From: an uncultured Bacteroidales bacterium
GTDB taxonomy: Bacteria > Bacteroidota > Bacteroidia > Bacteroidales > UBA932
Direction of reading: 5' to 3'
Assembly (NCBI GenBank): GCA_927798505.1
Contig: CAKMNE010000024.1
Location: forward strand, 1-13,532
DNA length: 13,532 nt
Below, one piece after another: positions 1 through 6,930 of this stretch. The notes below the pieces were generated by a model. The model made no database searches, was not told where the DNA came from, and saw only the letters and a program-made list of their open reading frames with translations. Made by a program: the position numbers and the translations under genes. Position 1 is the first letter of the stretch. Every line of letters begins with the position of its first letter.

Positions 1-2
1 AT

Positions 3-449
3 ATGAATATGGATCTTTCAAAGGTTAAGAGGGCCGTGGAGCCTGAGGTCAGCGTTAATGACGTCAGCCGCATCTCAGTGGGAACGGTCATCAAGGGAGA
101 ACTCTCTTCAGACTGCGATGTGCGCATCGACGGTCAGGTTGAGGGCAAGCTTTTCTCCAAGGGCAGAATCGTGGTAGGATCACAGGCCAGGATTACAGGA
201 GGCCTTGCCTGCCAGAATGTGGATTTCTGGGGAGCCATGACTGGCGACATCTTCGTCAAGGATGTGCTCACAGTCAAGAACAAGGCAGTCATCGAGGGCA
301 ATATCAATGTCAATAAACTTCAGGTTGAGATGGGTGCTTCCATCAACGGCACCTGCCATATGATTACACCTGAGGAGTATGACAAACTCTGCGACTCCTT
401 CGTCACTACCAAGCTCGCTGCTAAGGCTGCGCCTGCGCCAAAGAAGTAA
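3..449 (+). CDS. Bactofilin (polymer-forming cytoskeletal protein)
   Basis: This 148-residue protein belongs to the bactofilin family (formerly DUF583). These proteins form a right-handed beta-helix and polymerise without nucleotide into cytoplasmic, often membrane-associated, filaments that position cell-wall enzymes. The core runs from about residue 25 to 118. It shows the family's repeating short hydrophobic and glycine turns, for example GTVIKGELSSDCDVRIDGQVEG and later VIEGNINVNKLQVEMGASINGT. Short polar tails flank the core, and the C-terminus is Ala/Pro/Lys-rich. In this phylum the gene often sits beside an M23 peptidase gene, but any such neighbour lies outside the window. The ATG at 3 is the first available start and the one at 9 is an alternative. 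Only two bases precede it, so an upstream extension cannot be excluded. The last 29 bases overlap the convergent zinc-ribbon gene. Confidence 0.9.
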   Translation: MNMDLSKVKRAVEPEVSVNDVSRISVGTVIKGELSSDCDVRIDGQVEGKLFSKGRIVVGSQARITGGLACQNVDFWGAMTGDIFVKDVLTVKNKAVIEGNINVNKLQVEMGASINGTCHMITPEEYDKLCDSFVTTKLAAKAAPAPKK

Positions 450-798
450 GTTTGATTCCATACATTCTTCCGGACGAGACACCGTATTCAATATCGTAGC
501 AGCGGTATCGTATGGTACTCGCCTTGAATATCACCTCAGTGCAGGAACCGGGCTTGAAGCCCAGTTCCTGTATTTCTTGTATAGGGATGGAGCTGATTCC
601 CAACTTGACCAGACTGCTCAGTATGGAGTAATTGCAGTCCAGACTTTTGAGAAGCTTCTTGCCGTACTGATGAGTCGTTACCATTTTGTTGTGGTAGTGG
701 TTCTTGCAGTAGCTGTTGCAATACTTCTTGTCAGATCTTCCGCAAAGAGGAGCTCCGCAGTATGCGCAGAAACTCACAGGTAACATATTGTCTTTCAT
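421..798 (-). CDS. Small zinc-ribbon protein of the Bacteroidetes CxxC...CxxxC type
   Basis: This 125-residue hypothetical protein resembles a conserved small protein seen across Bacteroidetes genomes. The N-terminus has C11 and C14, then the signature GRSDKKYC with C27 and C31, then KNHYHNK. The four cysteines are spaced as in a treble-clef or zinc-ribbon knuckle. The second half (NYSILSSLV... then ELGFKPG... and RYRCYDIEYG) matches my memory of the family's C-terminal region, where a short helix precedes a small beta sheet ending in a Tyr-rich strand. No biochemical function is known to me; nucleic-acid binding is only a guess from the fold. The ATG at 796-798 is preferred and an in-frame ATG at 784-786 is possible. 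The gene converges on the bactofilin gene with a 29-base overlap, and its promoter must lie in the divergent region to its right. Confidence 0.8.
   Translation of the reverse strand: MKDNMLPVSFCAYCGAPLCGRSDKKYCNSYCKNHYHNKMVTTHQYGKKLLKSLDCNYSILSSLVKLGISSIPIQEIQELGFKPGSCTEVIFKASTIRYRCYDIEYGVSSGRMYGIKLTSLAQAQP
542..570 (+). terminator. Strong hairpin, possible terminator of the bactofilin transcript
   Basis: Bases 542-570 form a near-perfect hairpin. 542-553 pairs with 559-570 apart from one C/A mismatch (549/563), 554 pairs with 558, and the loop is three bases. It lies about 93 bases after the bactofilin stop. A modestly T-rich tract (tatttcttgt) follows on the plus strand, as in a weak rho-independent terminator; the minus-strand side has no such tract. 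The hairpin lies inside the antisense zinc-ribbon coding sequence, so its symmetry could also come from codon choice. Confidence 0.4.
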
Positions 799-840
799 AG
801 CGCGGAAGATAGTGAGGAAGCAGACTGAATTGTCCTTCCG

Positions 841-866
841 AAAAATTTAATTTTCAGAAAATTTTT
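841..866. repeat. AT-rich inverted repeat in the divergent regulatory region
   Basis: AAAAATTT at 841-848 is mirrored by AAATTTTT at 859-866. Nested inside is a second short palindrome, ATTTT-CAG-AAAAT, at 850-862. The element lies 42-68 bases upstream of the minus-strand zinc-ribbon start and just left of the 17-bp direct repeats. It could be an operator, an UP-like AT tract or simply part of an AT-rich promoter. With so little sequence complexity, chance symmetry is possible. Confidence 0.35.
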
Positions 867-874
867 ATTTCCGG

Positions 875-953
875 CCGAAAGAATCGTAAATCTGACGCAA
901 TAATTCTTTCGACTTTCTGAAAAAATCATCCCAAAACCGAAAGAATCGTAAAT
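875..953. promoter_or_regulatory. Putative operator: 17-bp direct repeat plus inverted third core
   Basis: CCGAAAGAATCGTAAAT occurs exactly at 875-891 and again at 937-953. The two starts are 62 bases apart, close to six helical turns. The core CGAAAGAAT also occurs inverted at 903-911, so the first and third copies form a 9-bp inverted repeat with an 18-base spacer (876-884 and 903-911). An exact 17-mer repeated within 80 bases of a regulatory region is very unlikely by chance. The right-hand copy ends 25 bases before the predicted -33 element of the ssb-fimbrial operon, a usual place for an activator site. The regulator is unknown; the AraC-family protein at the far end of the locus is the first candidate. 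The sites could instead, or also, serve the divergent zinc-ribbon gene. Confidence 0.6.
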
Positions 954-978
954 ATTTTGCCTATTTCACCCCAGTTTC

Positions 979-1009
979 ATTGTTGCCCTCTTGACACGAA
1001 CCATCTTTG
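979..1009 (+). promoter_or_regulatory. Putative Bacteroidetes-type promoter for the ssb-fimbrial operon
   Basis: ATTG at 979-982 resembles the -33 element (TTTG). CATCTTTG at 1002-1009 matches five of the six fixed positions of the -7 element TAnnTTTG, and the spacing between them is 19 bases. Transcription would begin near 1015 and leave a leader of about 50 bases. That leader ends in an A-rich stretch directly before the ssb ATG, which is usual for translation starts in this phylum. A competing TATTTTGC lies at 953-960 but has no clear -33 partner. Confidence 0.45.
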
Positions 1010-1068
1010 CACTACCGCCACAGACCGCGGAGTGGGCGGGATAAGTTTAAAAGCAAAACAAAAGAACA

Positions 1069-1422
1069 ATGGAACAAATCAACAAAGTGGAGTTGCGAGG
1101 CGTTGTCGGGGCCGTCAGAACGGCCAATGTGTCGGGCAAGAAAGTCTATGACTTTTCCCTTGCAACCAACAGGGCATTCAAAGACCGCAGCGGCACTGCA
1201 GTCATCGAGACTCAGTGGCACCAGATTACAACTTGGGATTCGCCAGACTCGGCAAATGAAGGCCTGGACCATTTGGATAAAGGGTCCAAGGTCTATCTTA
1301 CCGGCCGTCTGCAGTATGACCGTTATGACGGTGCTGACGGAATCGAGAAATTCAGGACAAAAATCATTTCCAATAGAGTAGTGGTTCTTGACGGACCTGA
1401 TCAGTTGGAGTATGAAATGTAG
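1069..1422 (+). CDS. ssb: Single-stranded DNA-binding protein, short tailless paralogue
   Basis: This 117-residue protein has a single OB-fold of the SSB family. The order is typical: MEQINKVELRGVVG, a strand with FSLATNRAFKD, the WHQITTW segment, then KGSKVYLTGRLQYDRYDGADG and a final strand before DGPDQLEYEM. It should bind single-stranded DNA, probably as an oligomer. It lacks the glycine-rich linker and the acidic DDDIPF-type tail that canonical SSBs use to recruit replication and repair partners. It is therefore probably not the housekeeping SSB, though tailless short versions like this are known in Bacteroidales. The ATG at 1069 follows an A-rich leader. It is the first gene of the operon, and its last 11 bases overlap the DUF3575 gene, so the two are translationally coupled. 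A role in fimbria production is not obvious. Confidence 0.85.
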   Translation: MEQINKVELRGVVGAVRTANVSGKKVYDFSLATNRAFKDRSGTAVIETQWHQITTWDSPDSANEGLDHLDKGSKVYLTGRLQYDRYDGADGIEKFRTKIISNRVVVLDGPDQLEYEM

Positions 1423-1978
1423 CATCGTGACAGCCGCGGCGGGCTTGTTCCTGCTCCTGGGATATGTGACAGCCACTGCCCAGACCTACCAAATCGGTCT
1501 GAATGCGGCAGACCTGGCCAGTCTCGGAACAATGAGTGCCGAGGCCGGGGTTGCCATCCAGCGTCATTGGACACTGGGAGCGAAGGCCAGATTGAATCCC
1601 TGGACCTTCAATGAAGGAGACCCGGCCGAGCAGTATCAGAACAAGCGGCAGACCTGGTGGACAGGTGCCCGGTATTGGCCCTGGCATGTCTATTCGGGTT
1701 GGTGGACTTCTTCCGGACTGCAGTACAGCGAATTCAACACCGGAGGCATTTCAAGTCCTCTGACCAGGGAAGGGGATGCCTGGGGAGCAACCCTGTCCGC
1801 CGGCTATTCACTGATGCTTGCCGATCATTTGAACATAGAATTCGGACTTGGCTTCTGGGGCGGATTCCAGACTTATACCGTCTATTCCTGCCCGGTTTGC
1901 GGGAAGGTGGTGGACTCGGGACGCAAGGCCTTCCTTCTGCCCAATGAAGCCTTATTGTCTTTAATGTATGTGTTTTAG
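1412..1978 (+). CDS. DUF3575 family outer-membrane-type protein
   Basis: This is a 188-residue exported protein of the DUF3575 family, which recurs at the head of fimbrial and OmpA-type operons in Bacteroidales. Residues 1-23 form a signal peptide (MKCSIVTAAAGLFLLLGYVTATA). The body has the aromatic, alternating strands of a small outer-membrane barrel: WTLGAKARLNPWTF, ARYWPWHVYSGWW and LNIEFGLGFWGGF. Near the end is the family's YSCPVCGK segment, with C160 and C163, and the protein ends in LLSLMYVF, a terminal strand with the Phe expected of barrel proteins. I chose the ATG at 1412 because it gives a clean signal peptide; a TTG at 1388 would add eight residues. It overlaps ssb by 11 bases and the next gene by 11 bases. 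Its precise function is not known. Confidence 0.82.
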   Translation: MKCSIVTAAAGLFLLLGYVTATAQTYQIGLNAADLASLGTMSAEAGVAIQRHWTLGAKARLNPWTFNEGDPAEQYQNKRQTWWTGARYWPWHVYSGWWTSSGLQYSEFNTGGISSPLTREGDAWGATLSAGYSLMLADHLNIEFGLGFWGGFQTYTVYSCPVCGKVVDSGRKAFLLPNEALLSLMYVF

Positions 1979-3938
1979 GCATTTCCATAGGGCTGAGGCG
2001 CCCTTGCTGCTGCTCCTGCTGCTCGTTGGCTGCGGCACTACCGGCAGAAAGGCAGAAAGGCTGCGCATTGACGGTTCGCGGGCCAGTATGTCCCTGCCGG
2101 GGGAAGAAGCTGAGGCTATGTTGCCGGACAGCATTCCCGGAAAGGATACCCTGGTCGTTACGGACGACAGAACTGGCGCTCAGATGTTGATAATGCGTGC
2201 GGTAAAAGATGAAGATGGTGAAATGGTTGCGCACGAACAACTCGAGGCGGCCTATGTTTCCGCAAGGTTCAGAAATGTAGCGGAGCGAAACGGAAAAGTC
2301 ACTTTGAAGTTTTGCATCAATGTGCCGCGGCAGATGATGGATTCCAAGTGGCAACTGCGTCTTCAGCCCTCTATGGAAGTGCTTGGGGACACCCTGAGAC
2401 TGGAGCCTGTAACAATAACGGGCAAGGATTACCGCCGGGCTCAGCTCAGAGGCTATCAACAGTACGAACGCTGGCTTAAAGGCATTGTTTCGGACACTAC
2501 TGTCTTTATCAGAAGATGGCAGCTGGAACTTTTCCTGGAACGGAATCTTCCTGAAGTCTGGGCTTTCAGAAATGACAGTTCCTGGGTATCGGACGATGAG
2601 TTTCAATCAGTTTTCGGAGTCAGCGAAAGGGAGGCGGTGGAGCATTACACCAACAAGTTCAGAAGAGGATGGAACCGTTGGCTGATAAGCCGTAAGGACA
2701 AGACTTTCAGGCGACTGGTGAAGGTTCCAATTCAGACGGACGGTTTGCGTCTGGATACGGTAATCGTCTCTGAGGAAGGGGATTTCCTCTATGAATATGC
2801 TCAGGAAATCTCCACCCGCCCACGACTCCGCAAAGTGGATGTGCTGCTTTCCGGTGCCATATATGAGCAGGACAGACAGGTGTACACCATTCCCTCATCA
2901 GACCCTTTGAGCTTCTATATCAGTTCTTTGTCGGCTTTTGTCGATCCTACCGAAAGGTATCTTCTGAAGATTATTGAAAGAAGGGTGTCCGCCAATACGG
3001 CCTGCTACATAGACTTCGGGTCAGGCAGGTATGAAGTTGACGAGAGCCTTTCTTCCAACAGGGAGGAAATAGGCAGGATCAAGGAAAACCTCAAAGCTCT
3101 GATAATGGACAGTAGATTCGATATGGATTCCATTGTGGTCCATGCCTCTGCCAGCCCTGAGGGCAGCATTTCTTACAACAGGGCCCTGTCGGCAAAGCGC
3201 TCGGCAAGCATTTCCAGGTATTTTGACGACTGGATGAAGGCCCTTTGCGATTCGCTTGACGCGCAGTCCGGCTTCCTTGTTTCGGAAGATGGCAGTATCA
3301 GTAAATCAGAAAGTCACAAATGCATACTGTTTACCAGCCGTTCCGACGGAGAAAACTGGAGGATGTTGGATAAGCTTGTGCAGCTGGACAGCGTGATGGG
3401 CCCTGCCTGTAAGAGTAAATATATGGAATATGCTTCCATAAAAGACCTTGACCGCAGGGAAAAGCTCATGCAGAAAGGTATTGCATCCTACCGTTATATG
3501 AGGGAGCATCTTTATCCGAGGCTGAGGACGGTCAAGTTCGAGTTCCATCTCCATCGCAAGGGTATGGTGCAGGATACTATCCATACAACTGTTTTGGATT
3601 CCGTCTATATGGCGGGCGTCCAGGCCATAAGGGATCACGATTATCCTACCGCTGTAACCCTGCTCAGGCCTTATGCGGACTACAATGCAGCAGTGGCTTA
3701 CTGTGCCATGGGCTATGACGCTTCCGCAATGGAGATATTGCGAAAATGCGAACGCAGTGACAGGGTGCTCTATATGATGGCCATACTTCATTCCCGCAAG
3801 GGGGAGGACAGGGAAGCCGTCCAATGCTACCTTTCAGCCTGTGCCCTTAATCCGGGCTATGTTCACAGAGGCAATCTGGACCCTGAAATTTCGGTATTGA
3901 AAAAGAGATATGAATTGAAATATGAACAACTACAGTAG
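1968..3938 (+). CDS. Large lipoprotein with OmpA-like domain and TPR-like tail
   Basis: This 656-residue lipoprotein matches, from memory, a conserved Bacteroidales protein found after DUF3575 in fimbrial loci. The lipobox LVGC puts the lipidated cysteine at C22. Residues of about 25-340 form a family-specific region (for example NVAERNGKVTLKF, QLRGYQQYE, RRLVKVPI). Residues of about 345-415 resemble an OmpA C-terminal domain: YIDFGSGRYEVDE, then ASASPEGSISYNRALSAKRS. The arginine that contacts peptidoglycan is kept (R411), but the usual aspartate position is S396. Residues 558-656 look like one or two TPR-type helical hairpins ending in GNLDPEISVLKKRY. It probably sits on the periplasmic face of the outer membrane and may brace the fimbrial machinery against the wall; that role is inference. 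It overlaps both neighbours, by 11 and 17 bases. Confidence 0.75.
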   Translation: MCFRHFHRAEAPLLLLLLLVGCGTTGRKAERLRIDGSRASMSLPGEEAEAMLPDSIPGKDTLVVTDDRTGAQMLIMRAVKDEDGEMVAHEQLEAAYVSARFRNVAERNGKVTLKFCINVPRQMMDSKWQLRLQPSMEVLGDTLRLEPVTITGKDYRRAQLRGYQQYERWLKGIVSDTTVFIRRWQLELFLERNLPEVWAFRNDSSWVSDDEFQSVFGVSEREAVEHYTNKFRRGWNRWLISRKDKTFRRLVKVPIQTDGLRLDTVIVSEEGDFLYEYAQEISTRPRLRKVDVLLSGAIYEQDRQVYTIPSSDPLSFYISSLSAFVDPTERYLLKIIERRVSANTACYIDFGSGRYEVDESLSSNREEIGRIKENLKALIMDSRFDMDSIVVHASASPEGSISYNRALSAKRSASISRYFDDWMKALCDSLDAQSGFLVSEDGSISKSESHKCILFTSRSDGENWRMLDKLVQLDSVMGPACKSKYMEYASIKDLDRREKLMQKGIASYRYMREHLYPRLRTVKFEFHLHRKGMVQDTIHTTVLDSVYMAGVQAIRDHDYPTAVTLLRPYADYNAAVAYCAMGYDASAMEILRKCERSDRVLYMMAILHSRKGEDREAVQCYLSACALNPGYVHRGNLDPEISVLKKRYELKYEQLQ

Positions 3939-4878
3939 AATATTGACACTCCCTGCAATGCTCCTGCTTGCCTTCGGCTGCGCCGAGATGCCGCAAGCTG
4001 AGTCCGCATCCCCTTTGGATGACGATGTAAGGGCAGTGATAAGCACTAAGGTATCCGGCGCCAATGAGGCCTCGGTTTCCGACCTGCAGGTATTTGTTTT
4101 CGACAGTGAAGGCAATTTTGAAATCAAGGGAAGCGGAAACGGCCAATCCATAGAGATGGGCTGTACCAAAGGGCGCAAGACAATTTGGACCCTGGCGGGA
4201 GCTCCGGAACTTCATCCTTCCAATGAAGATGAACTGCTGAACACCGTGACCCGGCTGGAGGATAATGATTTGAACTCTTTCGTGATGTCCGGGAGCCGCA
4301 GTCTGGAAGTTGGCGGCACCACTGATGTTGAACTTGCCGTAAAACGCTATGTGGCCAAGGTGTCCCTTGGCAGAATAATCAATTCCCTTAGCGGTGTGTA
4401 CGCGTCTAAAGAATTGATTATAAAGGATGTATATCTTCTGAACGTGGCGGCTAACACTACTCTGGGTTTGTCTTCTCCAACTCAGTGGTACAACAAGATG
4501 GGCAAGGAAAACACTCCTGCGGATCATCTGATTGCGCAATGCGATATATCGGCAAGCGCAGCCCATGGCGAAAGCTGCGAACTTGGATGCGTATTCTATC
4601 CCTATCCCAACCCTACGGAAGGCAATGCCAATGGCGGCACTTGGAGTGAAAGACACACCAAGCTTGTTGTCGAGGCAAGCATAGGTGGGGTGACCTGCTA
4701 TTATCCCGTAGTGCTGCCCGTTTTGCAGCGCAACAGGACTTATACCATTTCCGACCTTACAATCACTATGTTCGGTTCGTACAATCCTGACATTCCTATA
4801 GACAAGGGGACGGTCGAATTCAGCATTCTCGTAGAGGACTGGGAGACAGGCCAAGCCCCACATTCAGAAACCATATGA
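3922..4878 (+). CDS. FimA-superfamily fimbrial subunit lipoprotein (paralogue 1)
   Basis: This is a 318-residue lipoprotein with signal peptide MNNYSRILTLPAMLLLAFGC (lipid Cys C20). The first beta strands read VRAVISTKV and DLQVFVFDSEGNF, the strand pattern of FimA/Mfa1-type N-terminal domains. R37 follows the first strand, where family members are cut before polymerising. Landmarks shared with the next paralogues are the KRYVAKVSL strand (from R142), CVFYPYPNP, TKLVVEA, a Tyr-rich YYPVVLPVLQRNRTY strand, and a terminal FSILVEDWE strand. Structural subunits of these pili assemble at the cell surface by donor-strand exchange. Whether this one is a shaft or a minor subunit cannot be told. It overlaps the upstream gene by 17 bases and the next by 4 (ATGA). 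Confidence 0.75.
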   Translation: MNNYSRILTLPAMLLLAFGCAEMPQAESASPLDDDVRAVISTKVSGANEASVSDLQVFVFDSEGNFEIKGSGNGQSIEMGCTKGRKTIWTLAGAPELHPSNEDELLNTVTRLEDNDLNSFVMSGSRSLEVGGTTDVELAVKRYVAKVSLGRIINSLSGVYASKELIIKDVYLLNVAANTTLGLSSPTQWYNKMGKENTPADHLIAQCDISASAAHGESCELGCVFYPYPNPTEGNANGGTWSERHTKLVVEASIGGVTCYYPVVLPVLQRNRTYTISDLTITMFGSYNPDIPIDKGTVEFSILVEDWETGQAPHSETI

Positions 4879-5897
4879 CAATGAAAAAATTCTTCTTTAC
4901 GCTCGCGGCCTGCCTTGCCGTGATCTCTTCCTGCAAGAAGCAGGAAAACCTTACCCCGAAAGTTGACAAAGGGGAAAAGGCTGTACTCAATGTTTCAATC
5001 AGCGGTGGCCCTCAGGCCAAGGCCGCAAGCTTTGATGAAAACAAGGTTAACTCCCTGCAAGTGTTTGTTTTCAACGGAAACGAGCTGGATGCCTACGGCA
5101 GCGCCGCTGCAATGACTCTGACCCTGAATGCCACTACCGGACAGAGGACGGTCTATGCTCTGGTAAATGCTCCGGATTTGAGCGGCATTGTGAAACTGGA
5201 TGCACTCAAGGCTTCCGTCTCGAATCTGTCGGACAATGCTCCGGACAGCTTCGTTATGGTGGGTTCCACGACGCAGTCCCTTGGACAGGAAAGCAATATT
5301 GTTGTGGAAGTGAACAGACTGGCAGCGAGAATCAAGCTGAAGAAACTGACCAGAAACTTCAGATCCGACGGACTTGCCGCCCTCGATGCCTCATCTTTCG
5401 AGCTGGTCAGGATTTACGCAACGGACGTGGTGACAGCCAACAATTATGCCCTTAACGTTGAGGCTCCTTATGTCTGGAAGAACTCGACGCTTTCGGATTC
5501 ATCGATAGACACTTCGGATGAATTCCTGCTGAGAACTCCCTCTGCCCCTGCAACCCTTGCCCAGGGAGCATCCTATAGTGAGGAAATGTGTGTCTTTGTA
5601 TATCCGAACCCTTGCACGGAAGACAGCGAGACGGCGCATTGCACCCGACTTGTGGTGGAATGTCTAATTGACGGCAACTGCTATACCTATCCTATACTTG
5701 TTCCAAGGGTAGAGTTCAACAAATCCTATGAGATCAATGAGCTGATACTCACCCGTCTGGGCAACCAATCCGATGGGGATGACAGCATCGACACCCCAGA
5801 GAATGACAGGATAGAGTCCTTTGAGATTCCTTTCGGAATTACTGTAGCGAACTGGGATACCGTGCTCCTGGGCAATGAGGGTATCGTTACCATCTAA
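4875..5897 (+). CDS. FimA-superfamily fimbrial subunit lipoprotein (paralogue 2)
   Basis: This 340-residue lipoprotein has a lipobox ISSC with Cys at C20. It follows the same plan as its neighbours: a first strand KAVLNVSIS, a lysine-alanine pair at K49-A50 in the position of the maturation site, SLQVFVFNGNEL, VNRLAARIKL near residue 148, CVFVYPNP, CTRLVVE, TYPILVPRVEFNKSYEI and a terminal ITVANWDTV strand. It therefore looks like a pilus subunit related to paralogue 1 by duplication and strong divergence. An acidic, Ser/Asp-rich insertion of about 20 residues precedes the last strand. The start at 4875 forms an ATGA overlap with the previous stop; the ATG at 4881 (MKKFFFTL) is an equally good signal-peptide start. 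The end overlaps the next gene by 23 bases. Confidence 0.75.
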   Translation: MTMKKFFFTLAACLAVISSCKKQENLTPKVDKGEKAVLNVSISGGPQAKAASFDENKVNSLQVFVFNGNELDAYGSAAAMTLTLNATTGQRTVYALVNAPDLSGIVKLDALKASVSNLSDNAPDSFVMVGSTTQSLGQESNIVVEVNRLAARIKLKKLTRNFRSDGLAALDASSFELVRIYATDVVTANNYALNVEAPYVWKNSTLSDSSIDTSDEFLLRTPSAPATLAQGASYSEEMCVFVYPNPCTEDSETAHCTRLVVECLIDGNCYTYPILVPRVEFNKSYEINELILTRLGNQSDGDDSIDTPENDRIESFEIPFGITVANWDTVLLGNEGIVTI

Positions 5898-6930
5898 AAT
5901 GCTTTTCTGGGTGCTGGCTGTGCTCTTCTCAGCCTGCCTGCGCCCGGAAGAGGAAAGCGATGAACTGAAGATAAGTCTGGTTCTGGATGCCGCGACTACG
6001 CTCAAGACAGTCGAAGGCACGGTGGACGAGGATGGCGTGGCATACTGGTACGTGCTGATTTATGATGCCCGGGGCAGACTTCTCAAGGAAATGATGGATT
6101 TGACGCAAACAAAATATGATTTCATTGTGGATGCTTCGCAGTACTCAAGCATTACACTCTACGCCTTTGCCAATATTGACATTGAAAGTCTTACCTGCGG
6201 CTGGGCGGATGAGCAGAGCCTGCTTGGCAATACCTACGGCCTGGATATAGTCCAGAATAGCGGGATGCTTCCTATGTGCTGCAGGCTCCGCACGGGTTTC
6301 ACAAGTTCAGGTACGGTAAAGATAGCTCTGGAAAGAATGGTCTCCAAGATTTGTCTGAATTCCCTTGTGGTGGATTTGAAGGGTAAGTACAAGGATGATG
6401 TTTGCAGGGAAGTAATGGTGTATCTTCAGAATGTGGTTCCGCAGATGAGCCTGGAACAGTACTTCAGCCAGACTTCGGACATTGCGGCTCAGGAAGGGCA
6501 CTATCCCTGGTTTTATCACGACAACTGGATGTATACGTATTTTTCGACGGACAAGTATCAGGGAGATTATATGGAGAACGACAGACTGGGATTGTTTGGA
6601 GCTGGAACGGTGTTCTACACCCTGCCGAATTTCAGCCATTCAATGCCTGGCGACGACCCTGATTGGGCGGATCTCTGTACGAAGCTGGTGGTGGAGGCGG
6701 AATATAGTGAAACAGCAAGTTCTACGGATCTGGAACTGTATTATCCGGTCGAGGTGCTCAATCCCTTGAGCGGCTGCCTGGAGCCCAACAATGTGTATAA
6801 TGTGAACATAACAATCAACTGTCCTGGCTATACGGACCCCTGGGGGCCCAGAGTGAGTACGGACCCCGTGGTCAGTTTTTCTCTGGACGTATATCCTTGG
6901 AACAAATACTCAATTAATGAATCAATATGA
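5875..6930 (+). CDS. FimA/FimB-superfamily fimbrial subunit lipoprotein (paralogue 3)
   Basis: This 351-residue lipoprotein starts at 5875, which gives a positively charged signal peptide (MRVSLPSK then MLFWVLAVLFSAC, Cys C21). The alternative ATG at 5899 would leave no charged n-region. The strands are recognisable but more divergent than in the neighbours: YWYVLIYDARGRLL, ERMVSKICLNSLVV, VFYTLPNF, CTKLVVEAEY, YYPVEVLNPL and a terminal VSFSLDVYPWNKY. The middle (about residues 180-245) holds an aromatic-rich insert with PWFYHDNWMYTYF that the paralogues lack, which could be a binding loop. The usual Lys/Arg-Ala maturation pair is weak (K44-T45), so this may be a minor, adaptor or accessory subunit. 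It overlaps the previous gene by 23 bases and the next by 4. Confidence 0.7.
   Translation: MRVSLPSKMLFWVLAVLFSACLRPEEESDELKISLVLDAATTLKTVEGTVDEDGVAYWYVLIYDARGRLLKEMMDLTQTKYDFIVDASQYSSITLYAFANIDIESLTCGWADEQSLLGNTYGLDIVQNSGMLPMCCRLRTGFTSSGTVKIALERMVSKICLNSLVVDLKGKYKDDVCREVMVYLQNVVPQMSLEQYFSQTSDIAAQEGHYPWFYHDNWMYTYFSTDKYQGDYMENDRLGLFGAGTVFYTLPNFSHSMPGDDPDWADLCTKLVVEAEYSETASSTDLELYYPVEVLNPLSGCLEPNNVYNVNITINCPGYTDPWGPRVSTDPVVSFSLDVYPWNKYSINESI

Noticed and set aside
379..783. Plus-strand frame of 134 codons opposite the zinc-ribbon gene
   Set aside because: The minus-strand product has a four-cysteine zinc-ribbon signature and a recognised family layout; the plus-strand frame has none.
876..911. 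Invertible promoter (phase-variation switch) bounded by the inverted CGAAAGAAT pair
   Set aside because: The arms are 9 bases with only 18 bases between them, too short for a usual recombinase-driven promoter inversion. No recombinase gene is nearby and the predicted promoter lies outside the pair.
875..953. CRISPR array
   Set aside because: Only two direct copies of a 17-mer are present, with no regular spacers and no cas genes.
1734..2606. Minus-strand open frame of 290 codons across the DUF3575 and OmpA-like genes
   Set aside because: It spans two confidently assigned plus-strand genes and has no family signature or signal.
3847..4863. Long minus-strand open frame (338 codons) opposite pilin paralogue 1
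   Set aside because: The plus-strand frame has a lipoprotein signal, fimbrial strand motifs and coupling to both neighbours. The minus frame shows no recognisable domain and looks like a by-product of codon use.
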